Shown piece after piece: positions 26,212 to 35,247 of a DNA stretch of 64,000 nucleotides; positions within the stretch are counted from its first letter, which is position 1; each line of letters begins with the position of its first letter. The notes beneath the pieces are model-generated. The model was not told the origin of the DNA and did not search any database. It saw only the letters and a list, made by a program, of their open reading frames with translations. Source of the stretch: Clostridium sp. (GTDB lineage Bacteria; Bacillota; Clostridia; Clostridiales; Clostridiaceae); contig JALEZF010000043.1 in assembly GCA_022773025.1 (NCBI GenBank), positions 1 to 64,000 of the forward strand, read 5' to 3'. The position numbers were made by a program, and so were the translations under genes.

Positions 26212-26318
26212 AAAAGTTTTCCTCCTCAGTAAATAAAGTGTTTGTATATAAATTTTAATTTATCATAAAATCCTTATAAATTCTATAAGAAAAGGTTAAA
26301 GGTAAATAAGCAATAAAA

Positions 26319-26357
26319 ATTCCCGCAAAGTACAAAACTTAGATGCTTCACGGGAAA
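26319..26357 (-). terminator. terminator after the Mn catalase remnant
   Basis: Stem TTCCCGTGAAG / CTTTGCGGGAA followed by TTTTTAT on the minus strand. Confidence 0.75.
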
Positions 26358-26373
26358 AATCTAATCTGTAATT

Positions 26374-26864
26374 CTATTTTTTAGAATCAGGATTTTTAAA
26401 TTCAGGTGCTTTAGGATCTTTCAAATCACCGAAATATTGCCCTAGTGTTGAAAGATTTAAGTATATCTTAGCATCCTCAGTATCTCCCCAATCCTTTAAT
26501 GGGCCAGTACCAAGAATCTTATTGAAGGCTTCTCTAAACATTGTATTGTCAGCTTCTTCACGTTGAGAAGATATTCGATAGTTGCTCTTACACGCTTATC
26601 TTTTATCTGTCTATAAAGATTCTCATAAGTTGTTTTTGATCTTTGCTCATTTCCTATATTAGTTAGCAAATCTGCAGCTGCTATATCTAAAAATAAATCT
26701 TTAATTTTCTTATTCTTAACTCTAAAAATTTGAATAAAGTAGGTTAATGCAGCAGTTAGTTCCCCGTTAGCACCACCAAGTTGGTCCTGCATCAAATTTG
26801 CATAAGTAGAGTTTGGACCTTCTACCTTTACATCGAATAATAACTGTTTTTCATGTTTAAACAT
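26374..26864 (-). pseudogene. manganese catalase, internal deletion plus frameshift
   Basis: The first 60 residues (MFKHEKQLLFDVKVEGPNST, LGGANGELTAALTYF, FLDIAA) are those of Mn catalases. The frame then jumps to the C-terminal part (ADLLTNIGNEQRSKTTYENL), so about 70 residues with active-site Glu/His ligands are absent. After EYLL (near 26545) the frame breaks; the other frame continues QREEADNTMFREAFNKILGT and runs to KNPDSKK and TAG at 26374-26376. A single missing base there explains the break. The gene is dead on both counts. It retains an intact ribosome binding site (AGGAGA) and terminator. Confidence 0.88.
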
Positions 26865-26966
26865 AATTGTCTCCTTATAGAATAGTAATACTTATTATTG
26901 TTCTATAAGAGAGGTAAGTTTATGCGGAACAATTAAAAATTCTATAATTAGTTTTTGGACAATAAT

Positions 26967-28208
26967 CTATGCAGTAGTAATCTTTTCGCCATCATCAACT
27001 TTTAAGAAGATTAAAAGGCCTACTACAAATAGTATAATAAGACTTAGGACACCCTTTCTAGAATCGCCGGTTATTTGAGTTGTAAGTCCCATTAAAAGCG
27101 GTCCAAAGATTGCAGAGAATTTACCAACTATGTTGTATATTCCAAAGAATTCTGATGAGTTTTCCTTTGGAATAAGCTTACCAAAGTAAGAACGGCTGAG
27201 GGCTTGTATACCTCCTTGAGCACTTCCAACTAAGAAGGCAAGAATCCAATAGTGGAGTTCTGTAGTCATAAAGTATCCGAATACTGATATAAATGTATAA
27301 GTTACTATTCCTACAAGTATCATCTTTCTTGGAGAATATCTTTCAGCAAGCTTTCCATAGATTATTGCAAATGGAAAAGCTACCACTTGAAGTACCAAGA
27401 GTATTATCATAAGTTTTGAAGCACTAAGGCCTAAATCTGTTCCATAAGAGGTGGCCATTTTTATTATGGTGTTTACACCATCTATATAGAAGAAATAAGA
27501 TATTAAGAATAAAAAAGTGCTTCTATATTTTGAAATATGCTTCACAGTTTTAACTAATCTCTTGAAGCTATTTCTTATAGCGTGTGGTTCTGGTTCTATA
27601 TAGTATTCTTGATTTACATGCTTCATCATCGGTATAGAGAATACAAACCACCATAGAGCTGTAAGTATAAAGGCAACCCTTGTAGCGCCTATGGTATCTA
27701 AACCAACTAAGCTTGGTTTGCTGATTAACACCATACTTATTATAAAAGGAATACAGCTTCCTATATATCCATAACCAAATCCTAAGGAAGAGACTTTGTC
27801 CATTCTTTCCTCGGTAGTTACGTCTGTAAGGAAGGAATCATAAAATATGTTTGAACCAGAAAAACCTATTACACTGAAAATGTAGATTATACTACAGAAT
27901 ATCCAGTTTCCTTCACCAACGAAGGATAATAAGGCTGTAGAAATTACACCGATTATCAAAAATGTTGAGAAGAATTTTTTCTTATATCCCTTGTAGTCAG
28001 CTATAGCACCTAAGATAGGAGCTAGAATTGATATTATAAGTGTTGCGAAGGAATTTGTATAACCCCAATATGCTGTTGATGTAGCTGGTGACAGATTGCT
28101 TGCTGCTACAGATTTGAAGAACACTGGAAGTATTGCCGTGGTGATAGCTATTGAGTAAGCAGAGTTCGCCCAGTCGTACATAATCCAACTTTTTTCTTGT
28201 TTCGTCAT
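26967..28208 (-). CDS. MFS transporter, UMF1/Atg22 type
   Basis: 413 residues with about twelve membrane segments. The N-terminal SWIMYDWANSAYSIAITTAI and the later GGIQALSRSYFGKLIPKENS are signatures of the UMF1 (unknown MFS 1, Atg22-like) family. ATG 28208 follows GGGGGGC at proper spacing; an upstream in-frame start lies before that site and is unlikely. The substrate is unknown; eukaryotic relatives export amino acids from vacuoles. Confidence 0.88.
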   Translation of the reverse strand: MTKQEKSWIMYDWANSAYSIAITTAILPVFFKSVAASNLSPATSTAYWGYTNSFATLIISILAPILGAIADYKGYKKKFFSTFLIIGVISTALLSFVGEGNWIFCSIIYIFSVIGFSGSNIFYDSFLTDVTTEERMDKVSSLGFGYGYIGSCIPFIISMVLISKPSLVGLDTIGATRVAFILTALWWFVFSIPMMKHVNQEYYIEPEPHAIRNSFKRLVKTVKHISKYRSTFLFLISYFFYIDGVNTIIKMATSYGTDLGLSASKLMIILLVLQVVAFPFAIIYGKLAERYSPRKMILVGIVTYTFISVFGYFMTTELHYWILAFLVGSAQGGIQALSRSYFGKLIPKENSSEFFGIYNIVGKFSAIFGPLLMGLTTQITGDSRKGVLSLIILFVVGLLIFLKVDDGEKITTA

Positions 28209-28346
28209 TTTAAAATCGCCCCCCATAAAAAATTACCCATCATAATTGCAAAATAATAATTAAAAAGAGAAGACTCAGGTGGGTATATATAAATTATATA
28301 TTAGCTATGTTAAGAACACATTACGCTTAAAAAGAAATATTTATTT

Positions 28347-29387
28347 CTATTTTGCAAGCATATATTTAATAAGAAGTTTTAAAGTATTCTCTAAAGCTGT
28401 TATATGAGTTCTTTCATAATGATGAGTAGCATTAACGCCAGGCCCTAAACATGCAAATTTTAAATCAGCTCCCCATAAAATTGCTTGACTGGCATCTGAA
28501 CTATAGCTGTTAAATACGTCGACAGCATAATCAATTCCGTTACTTTCAGCTAATTGAACAAGCTTGTTTCTAAGATAAAAGTCATAAACACTTTTCTTAT
28601 CCTTAGCTGCTATAGAAACGCTATATTCGCTAGAAGTTTGACCGTCTCCAACAGGAGCTATATCGATAGCAACTAATTCTTTAGTTTTTTCAGGTATAGC
28701 ACAGGAAAGACCATGTCCCATTTCTTCATAATTGCTTATATAAAAGTTAGTAGTATACTTTGGCATGATGCTGTTAGCTTTAAAATATCTACAGATTTCA
28801 AGAACCATAGCCACAGCAGATTTATCGTCTATATATCTTGACTTTATAAAGCCAGAAGGAGTTACCTCAAAACGAGGGTCCATAACGACAAAATCTCCAA
28901 CATTAATTCCTAACCTTAATACATCCTCTTTAGAAGTTACCTTTTCATCAAGACGTACAAGCATTGTATTTTCATTTCTTTCAGAGTTAGCTTTTTCTTG
29001 ACCATATATGTGGCTAGCAGCATATTTAAAAGTTATAGAACCACGGATTTTTTCTCCTTTATTATTTATAACATAACAGTTCTCACCCTCTGTAGCTGCC
29101 CAAGCTCCTCCACCTATTCTATGATATCTTAAGTAACCATCAGGAAGAATTTCCTTAACCATAGCACCTAATGTATCCATGTGAGCAGAGATTGTAAGCT
29201 GCTCTTCATCGATTTCCCCACGAAGTGTAGCTATAAGAGCACCTTTTTTAGTAAACTTAACGCTTAAACCTAAAGCTTCAAAATCATTCTTGGCTTCTAC
29301 AAGAGCATTTAGAGTATAGCCTCCTGGACTAGGTATGTTAAGGTATTTTTTCATCATTTCAAGAGTATTCACTAAATCTAAGTTCAT
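28347..29387 (-). CDS. M42 family metallo-aminopeptidase
   Basis: 346 residues. Zinc ligands and catalytic residues are visible: ISAHMDTLGAMV (His/Asp near 68), YIDDKSAVAMVLE (Asp near 183), SNYEEMGHGLSC (Glu-Glu near 217), VAIDIAPVGD, and ATHHYERTHI near the end. M42 enzymes trim amino acids from peptides as large tetrahedral complexes in the cytoplasm. AGGAGG precedes the ATG. It fits the peptide-using lifestyle suggested by pepD and OPT. Confidence 0.9.
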   Translation of the reverse strand: MNLDLVNTLEMMKKYLNIPSPGGYTLNALVEAKNDFEALGLSVKFTKKGALIATLRGEIDEEQLTISAHMDTLGAMVKEILPDGYLRYHRIGGGAWAATEGENCYVINNKGEKIRGSITFKYAASHIYGQEKANSERNENTMLVRLDEKVTSKEDVLRLGINVGDFVVMDPRFEVTPSGFIKSRYIDDKSAVAMVLEICRYFKANSIMPKYTTNFYISNYEEMGHGLSCAIPEKTKELVAIDIAPVGDGQTSSEYSVSIAAKDKKSVYDFYLRNKLVQLAESNGIDYAVDVFNSYSSDASQAILWGADLKFACLGPGVNATHHYERTHITALENTLKLLIKYMLAK

Positions 29388-29574
29388 TACTTTCTTACCT
29401 CCTAGAAATATCGTTATAGATAAATTATACCATGTTAAGACTTAATTTGGGAAAATATATATGATTTATAGAGGTTGAAAAACTATGTCTATATAATTTA
29501 AAATAAACTAGATAGGATAATTAATAAGTCTTAGAAGGCTTTTATATATTAAAGTGGTGAGAGGAATAAGGAAT

Positions 29575-30192
29575 ATGAATATTTATCTTGTAAGACATGG
29601 CGAAACAGATTGGAATAGTTTACGAAAATATCAGGGAAGAATTGATATAGAGCTTAATGAGAAAGGTATAGGAGAGGCTCATTTAGCAGGCAAAAAGCTT
29701 AAAGACTATGGTATAGATTGCATTTATTCAAGCACATTAAAAAGAGCTATGAAGACCGCTGAGATAATAAATAGCTATGCAAATACTGGGGAAATAACAA
29801 CTACGGAGGAAATAATAGAGCTTAATTTAGGAGAATGGGAAGGAAAGACTTGGGGTGAAATTCAAGAAGAGTACAAGGAGTTTCTTACAACTTGGATGAC
29901 AAACAGAGTGAAAGTTAAAATCCCAGGGGGAGAATCCTATGGTGACGCAGAGATCAGAGGAATAAACTTTCTTAGAAATCTTGTGAATAGCTGTAGCTGT
30001 GAAAATGTAGTTGTTGTATCACACGGAGCACTTATAGCTGCGGTTTTATGTTCCATACTGTCTATAGATGCAAATCATGAGGGGAATTTTAGAGTGGATA
30101 ATTGTTCACTTAATCATATCCATTATGACAAGAAAGATGACAAGTTTACTGTTGTAACTTTAAATGATATAAGTCATTTAAGAAAAAAGTAA
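29575..30192 (+). CDS. histidine phosphatase family protein
   Basis: 205 residues. The catalytic RHG motif IYLVRHGETDWN is at the N-terminus and VVVSHGALIAAVLCSIL holds the second His. The acidic proton donor is in ELNLGEWEGKTWGE. Candidates include phosphoglycerate mutase-like or alpha-ribazole phosphatase-like activity. ATG 29575 is used; the upstream GTG extension contains the ribosome binding site (GAGAGGAATAAGG). Confidence 0.9.
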   Translation: MNIYLVRHGETDWNSLRKYQGRIDIELNEKGIGEAHLAGKKLKDYGIDCIYSSTLKRAMKTAEIINSYANTGEITTTEEIIELNLGEWEGKTWGEIQEEYKEFLTTWMTNRVKVKIPGGESYGDAEIRGINFLRNLVNSCSCENVVVVSHGALIAAVLCSILSIDANHEGNFRVDNCSLNHIHYDKKDDKFTVVTLNDISHLRKK

Positions 30193-30293
30193 TAAAAAAT
30201 TCATGGAATATAGTTATTAAATATACTAGAATAAGTTAATAATATTAGACAGGAAAAGTTAAACTATAAGAATAAATTAGGGAAGGTGAGGTT

Positions 30294-30422
30294 ATGAAAA
30301 AAAATACTATAGTAAGGGTATGTGCAACTGCACTATTATCCGCAGCAGTATTAGGAGTTTTATCAACAGTTGTGGAAAAAAACAAAGCTAAGGATGAGGA
30401 AAAAGAGGTCATTACTGCTTAG
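30294..30422 (+). CDS. small secreted or membrane-anchored peptide
   Basis: 42 residues: KKNTIVRVCATALLSAAVLGVLS-type hydrophobic N-terminus (first 25 residues), then a highly charged tail (EKNKAKDEEKEVITA). GGAAGGTGAGG precedes the ATG. No family recognised. It ends 20 bases before a strong terminator. Confidence 0.55.
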   Translation: MKKNTIVRVCATALLSAAVLGVLSTVVEKNKAKDEEKEVITA

Positions 30423-30440
30423 ATTATGATTATGACCATA

Positions 30441-30478
30441 AAAAGAAAGGTTTCCAACAGCGGAAGCCCTTCTTTTTT
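30441..30478. terminator. bidirectional terminator
   Basis: Stem AAGAAAGGTTTCC / GGAAGCCCTTCTT with T runs on both sides, between convergent genes. Confidence 0.8.
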
Positions 30479-30512
30479 GTGGAGAATATTCATACTGGAG
30501 TCTTCAAAACTA

Positions 30513-31139
30513 CTAGCCTCCTAAGGTAATATCTTGCTTGTCGTACCATTCAAGGGCATCTATAAATTGTTGTGGATTGAAATCAGGCCAATAATCATCT
30601 ATTATATAAAAATCAGAATAAACTGATTGAACAGGAAGAAAACCGCTTAAACGTCTGCGACCTCCCCACCTTATTATAAGGTCAATTCTAGATATGTCGT
30701 GAGACTTAAAATCCTGGTCCTTACTTAAAGGTTTGTTATAATTTAAGTCCCATTCCCAGCCATAATTCACTAGGAAATTAACCCTAGTTCCACCTTTACC
30801 GAAAACCCGTCTTGTGGTAAAAGGCTTCAATTCTTCTGGAAACATAGGAGAATCAGAATTTCCGATTACTAAAAGTTCAGCATCTTCTTTTGAAAGTATA
30901 TTTACAGAATCTATACAAGCCTCTATAAAAGCGTCCTTCTGATAGGCAGGGCGTTTAGTATTATCAACTGTAAAACCGTAATAAGTGATTTCTTTTATGC
31001 CATACTGCTGGCACAATTTGAATAATATTAATCCAGGAGATATGCCAAAGTTATATCCCTTTTCTTTAGTCATTCCATGAGAAGCTGCCCATCTTCTATT
31101 GCCATCGGGGATTATTCCTATATGTTTTGGTAATCTCAT
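30513..31139 (-). CDS. short UppS-like cis-prenyltransferase
   Basis: 208 residues. It has the family signatures HIGIIPDGNRRWA (substrate-binding Asp) and IIRWGGRRRLSGFLPVQSVY, then IDDYWPDF near the end. Standard UppS has about 240-250 residues and usually reads RTGGE-x-RLSNF, so this is a divergent, shorter paralog. The housekeeping uppS normally sits beside cdsA and frr, which are absent here. ATG 31139 is placed eight bases after GAGG. Product chain length and role are unknown. Confidence 0.8.
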   Translation of the reverse strand: MRLPKHIGIIPDGNRRWAASHGMTKEKGYNFGISPGLILFKLCQQYGIKEITYYGFTVDNTKRPAYQKDAFIEACIDSVNILSKEDAELLVIGNSDSPMFPEELKPFTTRRVFGKGGTRVNFLVNYGWEWDLNYNKPLSKDQDFKSHDISRIDLIIRWGGRRRLSGFLPVQSVYSDFYIIDDYWPDFNPQQFIDALEWYDKQDITLGG

Positions 31140-31198
31140 ATACATCACCTCGGAAATAGTATGCGTAGTTTTAGTGCTTATTATGCGAGGAAAATTAT

Positions 31199-31310
31199 AA
31201 AAGTTAAGAGTGAGAAGCTTAGGGAGATTTTGTGAGAGTGCGGTGAAGTAGTGAAAGGTTTAAGTGAATTTTGGGAGAGAGGAAGAGATTAGGGGGAAGG
31301 GGGAAGAGGA
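31199..31310. repeat. GTGAA/GGGAGA-rich intergenic repeat, copy 2
   Basis: AAGAGTGAGAAG, GTGAAGTAGTGAAAGG, AAGTGAA and GGGAGAGAGGAAGAG units: strongly purine-biased on the plus strand with no reading frame. Same style as 17132-17200 and 56125-56253. Confidence 0.5.
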
Positions 31311-31322
31311 AATGTTTATTTA

Positions 31323-31355
31323 AAGCCCAGCAAATAATTCTGCTGGGCTTTTTTA
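31323..31355. terminator. terminator between UppS-like and DUF gene pair
   Basis: Stem AAGCCCAGCA / TGCTGGGCTT, T run strongest on the plus strand, but it lies just after the stop of the minus-strand gene at 31366. Confidence 0.75.
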
Positions 31356-31365
31356 ATAGCACATA

Positions 31366-32070
31366 TTATCTCACTAGGGAAGACATGAAGCTCCAAAGGT
31401 CTGTGGAGTCTAGAGATATTATATTTCCGCTTAAGGCATCCTTTACATAGATAGTGTGTTCATCTATGATGTATAGGTCCAAGTTATCGCTGCTTTCACC
31501 GTATAGTTTTATAGTGTACTGAGGAAACTTTTGATAAGGAAGTTTCTCAGATGAATACATATTGGAAGTTTTAGCAGAGGATAGAATAGTTTTTAGTTCG
31601 GTTACATGATCTTTTGTAAGAGTCATGTAACGTCCGTTTGCTGCTTCTGTTTTAAGCTTTATAGTTTCTACATTTGGAATGGCGTTTTTCAAGAGATTTT
31701 CACCACTGAAGTAGTTGCATATGATGCTATAGAAGTTTTCTGGAACATCATAAAATTTATTTTCATAGGAGAATAAATTCTTAAAGTACAGGCCTTCAGT
31801 GTAGCAATGTTTTTTTACGAATTGAAGTTTTGCTAGCACTGGGGCAGAATATACATCAAAATCACCATCATGGACATTAGCAGTTTCAAGAGATGAAATA
31901 AGTGCATCTCCGTCATCTTTGGCCATGGTTATTGATATAAAGTCGTTAAACAATAAGTTAACCTCAATAGAGTTTGTATCGGGATCATTAGATTGCCATG
32001 CTATTATACCGATTATAGTAAAAAGGAGTATTGATAAAAATCCACAAATATATATAAACTTTTTTTTCAT
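31366..32070 (-). CDS. membrane-anchored extracytoplasmic protein, paralog A
   Basis: 234 residues: one N-terminal membrane segment (FIYICGFLSILLFTIIGIIA) and a soluble outer domain. The C-terminal part (YTIKLYGESSDNLDLYIIDE, ISLDSTDLWSFMSSLV) repeats a pattern seen in the adjacent upstream gene, so the two are paralogs. No family recognised with confidence. The ATG directly follows the TAG of the upstream gene (TAGATG), indicating co-translation. Confidence 0.65.
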   Translation of the reverse strand: MKKKFIYICGFLSILLFTIIGIIAWQSNDPDTNSIEVNLLFNDFISITMAKDDGDALISSLETANVHDGDFDVYSAPVLAKLQFVKKHCYTEGLYFKNLFSYENKFYDVPENFYSIICNYFSGENLLKNAIPNVETIKLKTEAANGRYMTLTKDHVTELKTILSSAKTSNMYSSEKLPYQKFPQYTIKLYGESSDNLDLYIIDEHTIYVKDALSGNIISLDSTDLWSFMSSLVR

Positions 32071-33093
32071 CTAATCATCACTCCTTATAATCCTATCAAA
32101 TGACTCCAAAGCAGTGGGAGATTCGAATCTTCTATTATTAAACTCTACATAGGAGCCAGTCAAAGATATTTCTATATTTTTTCCATCTAATACGGCCTCT
32201 AAAGTTATGTCAGAATAGTTCTTTGATCCTTTAATATCAATAGGGTAAAGACTGCACAAGGCGCGGATTGCTCCATCTTTTAACTTTATATCTTTTCCTT
32301 TGTACTTCAGACTCGTAGCATTAAATAAATAGTATATGGATGAAGCTGCAAGCTTTGTTTCAGGGGAAACTGGATTTATTAAAGTGTATAAATCAGATGG
32401 CACATCTATAAATTTTCCCATACCATCATTAGAATCAAGATAAACCAAATTTTTATTTATGACGTATATATCTACTGTGCTAGAATCTATAAGGGAATTT
32501 CCATGAATCTTGTAAGCTGGAAATTCTTGAAGTTTGTATATAGTAGATAATATATCCCTATCATTTTTATATTTGGAATAGAGATCAGTGTTTATAGAAC
32601 CTTTCTTTATAGCAGTTATCACTTCATCAGAAGCAGCTATAGTATCCTCCAAAGGCATATCCATCATTGAAATATAAAAAGTCTTGTCAGTAAGATAACC
32701 TTCTATGGGTTCATTAGTTATTATATAGTTATCAATTAATTTATAGAGCTTGGAGAGCTTACTTCCACCATATAAAACCCCATCTTTCATAAAGTACTTG
32801 GAGGAAATAGAGATACTATTTTTCTTGCCATCCTGCATATATGACAAAGTGAAGAAATCATTTATATTATAACTATCAAGCTTTCGAACCTCTTTCAAAG
32901 AGCTGCCAAGCTTTATAAAATCATTTAGCACCTCTTGGTCGTCTATTTTCATAGTATAATTTTTATGAATTAAGGTTAAATCATCTATATTGTTTAAATT
33001 TGGAGATTTCTTAAAACCATCCAAACAGAGTAACATAAAAACACCTAGTATTATGCAGCTACATAATGTCATGAGAGATGTTTTGTTTTTCAT
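32071..33093 (-). CDS. membrane-anchored extracytoplasmic protein, paralog B
   Basis: 340 residues with an N-terminal membrane segment (TLCSCIILGVFMLLCL) and an outer part. The middle (FPAYKIHGNSLIDSSTVDIY, GMGKFIDVPSDLYTLI) resembles paralog A downstream. ATG 33093 follows AGGTGG; the upstream GTG extension is unlikely. First gene of a two-gene transcript. Function unknown; it could be an anti-sigma-like or sensor-type surface protein, without direct evidence. Confidence 0.65.
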   Translation of the reverse strand: MKNKTSLMTLCSCIILGVFMLLCLDGFKKSPNLNNIDDLTLIHKNYTMKIDDQEVLNDFIKLGSSLKEVRKLDSYNINDFFTLSYMQDGKKNSISISSKYFMKDGVLYGGSKLSKLYKLIDNYIITNEPIEGYLTDKTFYISMMDMPLEDTIAASDEVITAIKKGSINTDLYSKYKNDRDILSTIYKLQEFPAYKIHGNSLIDSSTVDIYVINKNLVYLDSNDGMGKFIDVPSDLYTLINPVSPETKLAASSIYYLFNATSLKYKGKDIKLKDGAIRALCSLYPIDIKGSKNYSDITLEAVLDGKNIEISLTGSYVEFNNRRFESPTALESFDRIIRSDD

Positions 33094-33277
33094 TCTAAAC
33101 ACCACCTAAAATCAGGCATTAAGATTATGCCTTTAATCATATACATTTTATCATTTAATTTAAATATGTACCACTATAGAGAATTATAACCAAAATAATG
33201 TAATAAAATATTAACTAAAAAAATATAAGTTTAAAAGATTAAGGTGTGAAAGAAATTTTAGATTGTAGAAAAGAGGA

Positions 33278-33313
33278 AAGGTGTACCACAAATACTTCGT
33301 GGCACACCTTTTA
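33278..33313 (-). terminator. terminator of the AGCS symporter gene
   Basis: Stem AAAGGTGTACCAC / GTGGCACACCTTT, 33 bp after the stop on the minus strand. Confidence 0.75.
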
Positions 33314-33345
33314 ATAAAGTCAAAATATAAAATTTAAAAAATAAT

Positions 33346-34698
33346 TTATTTTACAAGAGAATTCTTTTTCTCTAGGAAATCTTTGTAGATATGAATAACG
33401 ACTGGTGACAATAGTAAAAGTGCTATAAGGTTAGGGAATACCATAAGACCGTTGAAGGTATCTGCAAGCTCCCATACTAAGTCAACTTTAGCGCAAGAAC
33501 CTAGGAATATAAAGAACATAACTAATATCTTAAATGCCATAAGACCTTTGCCTTTGAATAGATATTTGATGTTTGCTTCAGCAAAGAAGTACCATCCAAC
33601 TATTGTAGAGAAAGCAAAGAATAAAAGTGTTATAGCTATAAAGGCATTACCTAGAGAACCCATTCCAACAGAGAATGCTTCTTGAGTTAAAGCTATACCA
33701 GTATTTCCCTTTCCTAAAACACCAGTTGTCAATATAACAAGAGCTGTTAAAGTAAGAACTATAAATGTATCTATAAATACACCGACCATAGCTGATAAAC
33801 CTTGTTCTGCAGGATGATTTACCTTTGCTATAGCATGAGCATGAGGAGTTGATCCCATACCAGCTTCATTTGAGAAAAGTCCACGAGCAACACCATATCT
33901 CATAGCGTTTTTAACAGTTACACCTAAAGCTCCACCAAGTACTGCTTGAGGATTGAAAGCACCTACAAATATCATTTCAAATGCAGGAATTATATGAGTG
34001 TAATTCTTAAATACTATAAATAAACTTCCAATTATATAGAATAAAGCCATTAGAGGTACAACTTTTTCAGTGAAAGATGCTATACGAGAAATTCCTCCGA
34101 TAAATATGAATCCGGCTAAGATAACTATTACAACTCCAACCACCATTTGATTTACACCAAATGCTGAATGGAAAGCATCAGCAATTGAATTAGCTTGTAC
34201 CATGTTTCCTATGAAACCTAAAGCTAAGATTATTGTTACAGAGAAGAAAGCTGCAAGCCATTTACAGTGTAGACCATCACGAATATAGTAAGCTGGTCCA
34301 CCAGTAACTTGACCGTCTACTTTAGTTTTATATTTTTGAGCTAAAGTAGCTTCAGCGAAGATTGTACTCATTCCAAAGAAAGCACTAAGCCACATCCAGA
34401 AAATTGCTCCTGGACCACCAGATACTATAGCAGTAGCAGCTCCTGCAAGATTTCCTGTACCAACTTGAGCTGCAATAGCAGTTGCTAGAGATTGGAATGA
34501 AGACATTCCGTCCTTACCAGCTTTGTTTCCAAACTTTATGCCACCGAAAACTTGTTTAAAGGCAGCTTTAAATTTTGTAACTTGGACAAATTTAAGTCGA
34601 ATCGAGAAGTAAATTCCTGTTCCACAAAGTAGAAAAATTAATACAGTATTCCACATAATGCCATTAAATTTTACTACGTAAGGTAATAATGCGTCCAT
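33346..34698 (-). CDS. AGCS family sodium:amino acid symporter
   Basis: 450 residues with about eleven membrane segments. It has QSLATAIAAQVGTGNLAGAA (near residue 67) and GLFSNEAGMGSTPHAHA (near 272), the conserved sodium/alanine-binding motifs. It imports alanine or glycine with sodium. ATG 34698 lies after GGAG; the preceding TTG is unlikely. It is monocistronic. Confidence 0.93.
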   Translation of the reverse strand: MDALLPYVVKFNGIMWNTVLIFLLCGTGIYFSIRLKFVQVTKFKAAFKQVFGGIKFGNKAGKDGMSSFQSLATAIAAQVGTGNLAGAATAIVSGGPGAIFWMWLSAFFGMSTIFAEATLAQKYKTKVDGQVTGGPAYYIRDGLHCKWLAAFFSVTIILALGFIGNMVQANSIADAFHSAFGVNQMVVGVVIVILAGFIFIGGISRIASFTEKVVPLMALFYIIGSLFIVFKNYTHIIPAFEMIFVGAFNPQAVLGGALGVTVKNAMRYGVARGLFSNEAGMGSTPHAHAIAKVNHPAEQGLSAMVGVFIDTFIVLTLTALVILTTGVLGKGNTGIALTQEAFSVGMGSLGNAFIAITLLFFAFSTIVGWYFFAEANIKYLFKGKGLMAFKILVMFFIFLGSCAKVDLVWELADTFNGLMVFPNLIALLLLSPVVIHIYKDFLEKKNSLVK

Positions 34699-35247
34699 CA
34701 AATCACTCCATTTCTTAAATTTTGTAAATAAATTGTTTATAATATAATTATACTATAAATGTAATTATTAATAACATTATAAGATTAAAATATAAAATTA
34801 TGTAAAAAGATAAAAAAATACCCGGTTTTAATTTAAAATGAAGATAATTAAATATAGGTTATTAATGATTTGTTAATAATTTCATTTTTTATACAGTAAA
34901 TGTTAACCTCAAATGTAGATTTATTAACGCAAAACATAGATAACTTAACTATAAAACGTTAAAGTTGTTATAAAGACCTCATATAGTTTGAGTTAATTAC
35001 ATTAAAATTAGTATTTAAAATCTATAGAATTATATGAATTTATATGAATTTAATTGTCATATATGTGGAAAGATAAATTTCACTCAATTAGACTTTATAA
35101 TATATAGTTTCAAAGTTTAGTAGAATGTGTTTTAATTATAACATAAGTATGTTAAAGAATTAATAATTTAAAAGAAAAGAGTTTAATTTTAACCTATATG
35201 ATGTATAATAATTACACAGGATAGAGTACAGAAAGGACAGGTTTTGT
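34699..35247. other. AT-rich 550-bp intergenic region
   Basis: Divergent promoters of the AGCS symporter and the LacX gene are expected here. TATAAT at 35202-35207 region is the best -10 for LacX. No convincing gene, terminator or riboswitch seen. A short repeat ATATGAATTTATATGAATTTA lies near 35033 and is low complexity. Confidence 0.45.

Noticed and set aside
34699..35247. Possible riboswitch in the 550-bp gap before LacX
   Set aside because: Only AT-rich sequence with weak symmetry; no conserved riboswitch blocks or GC-rich stems seen.
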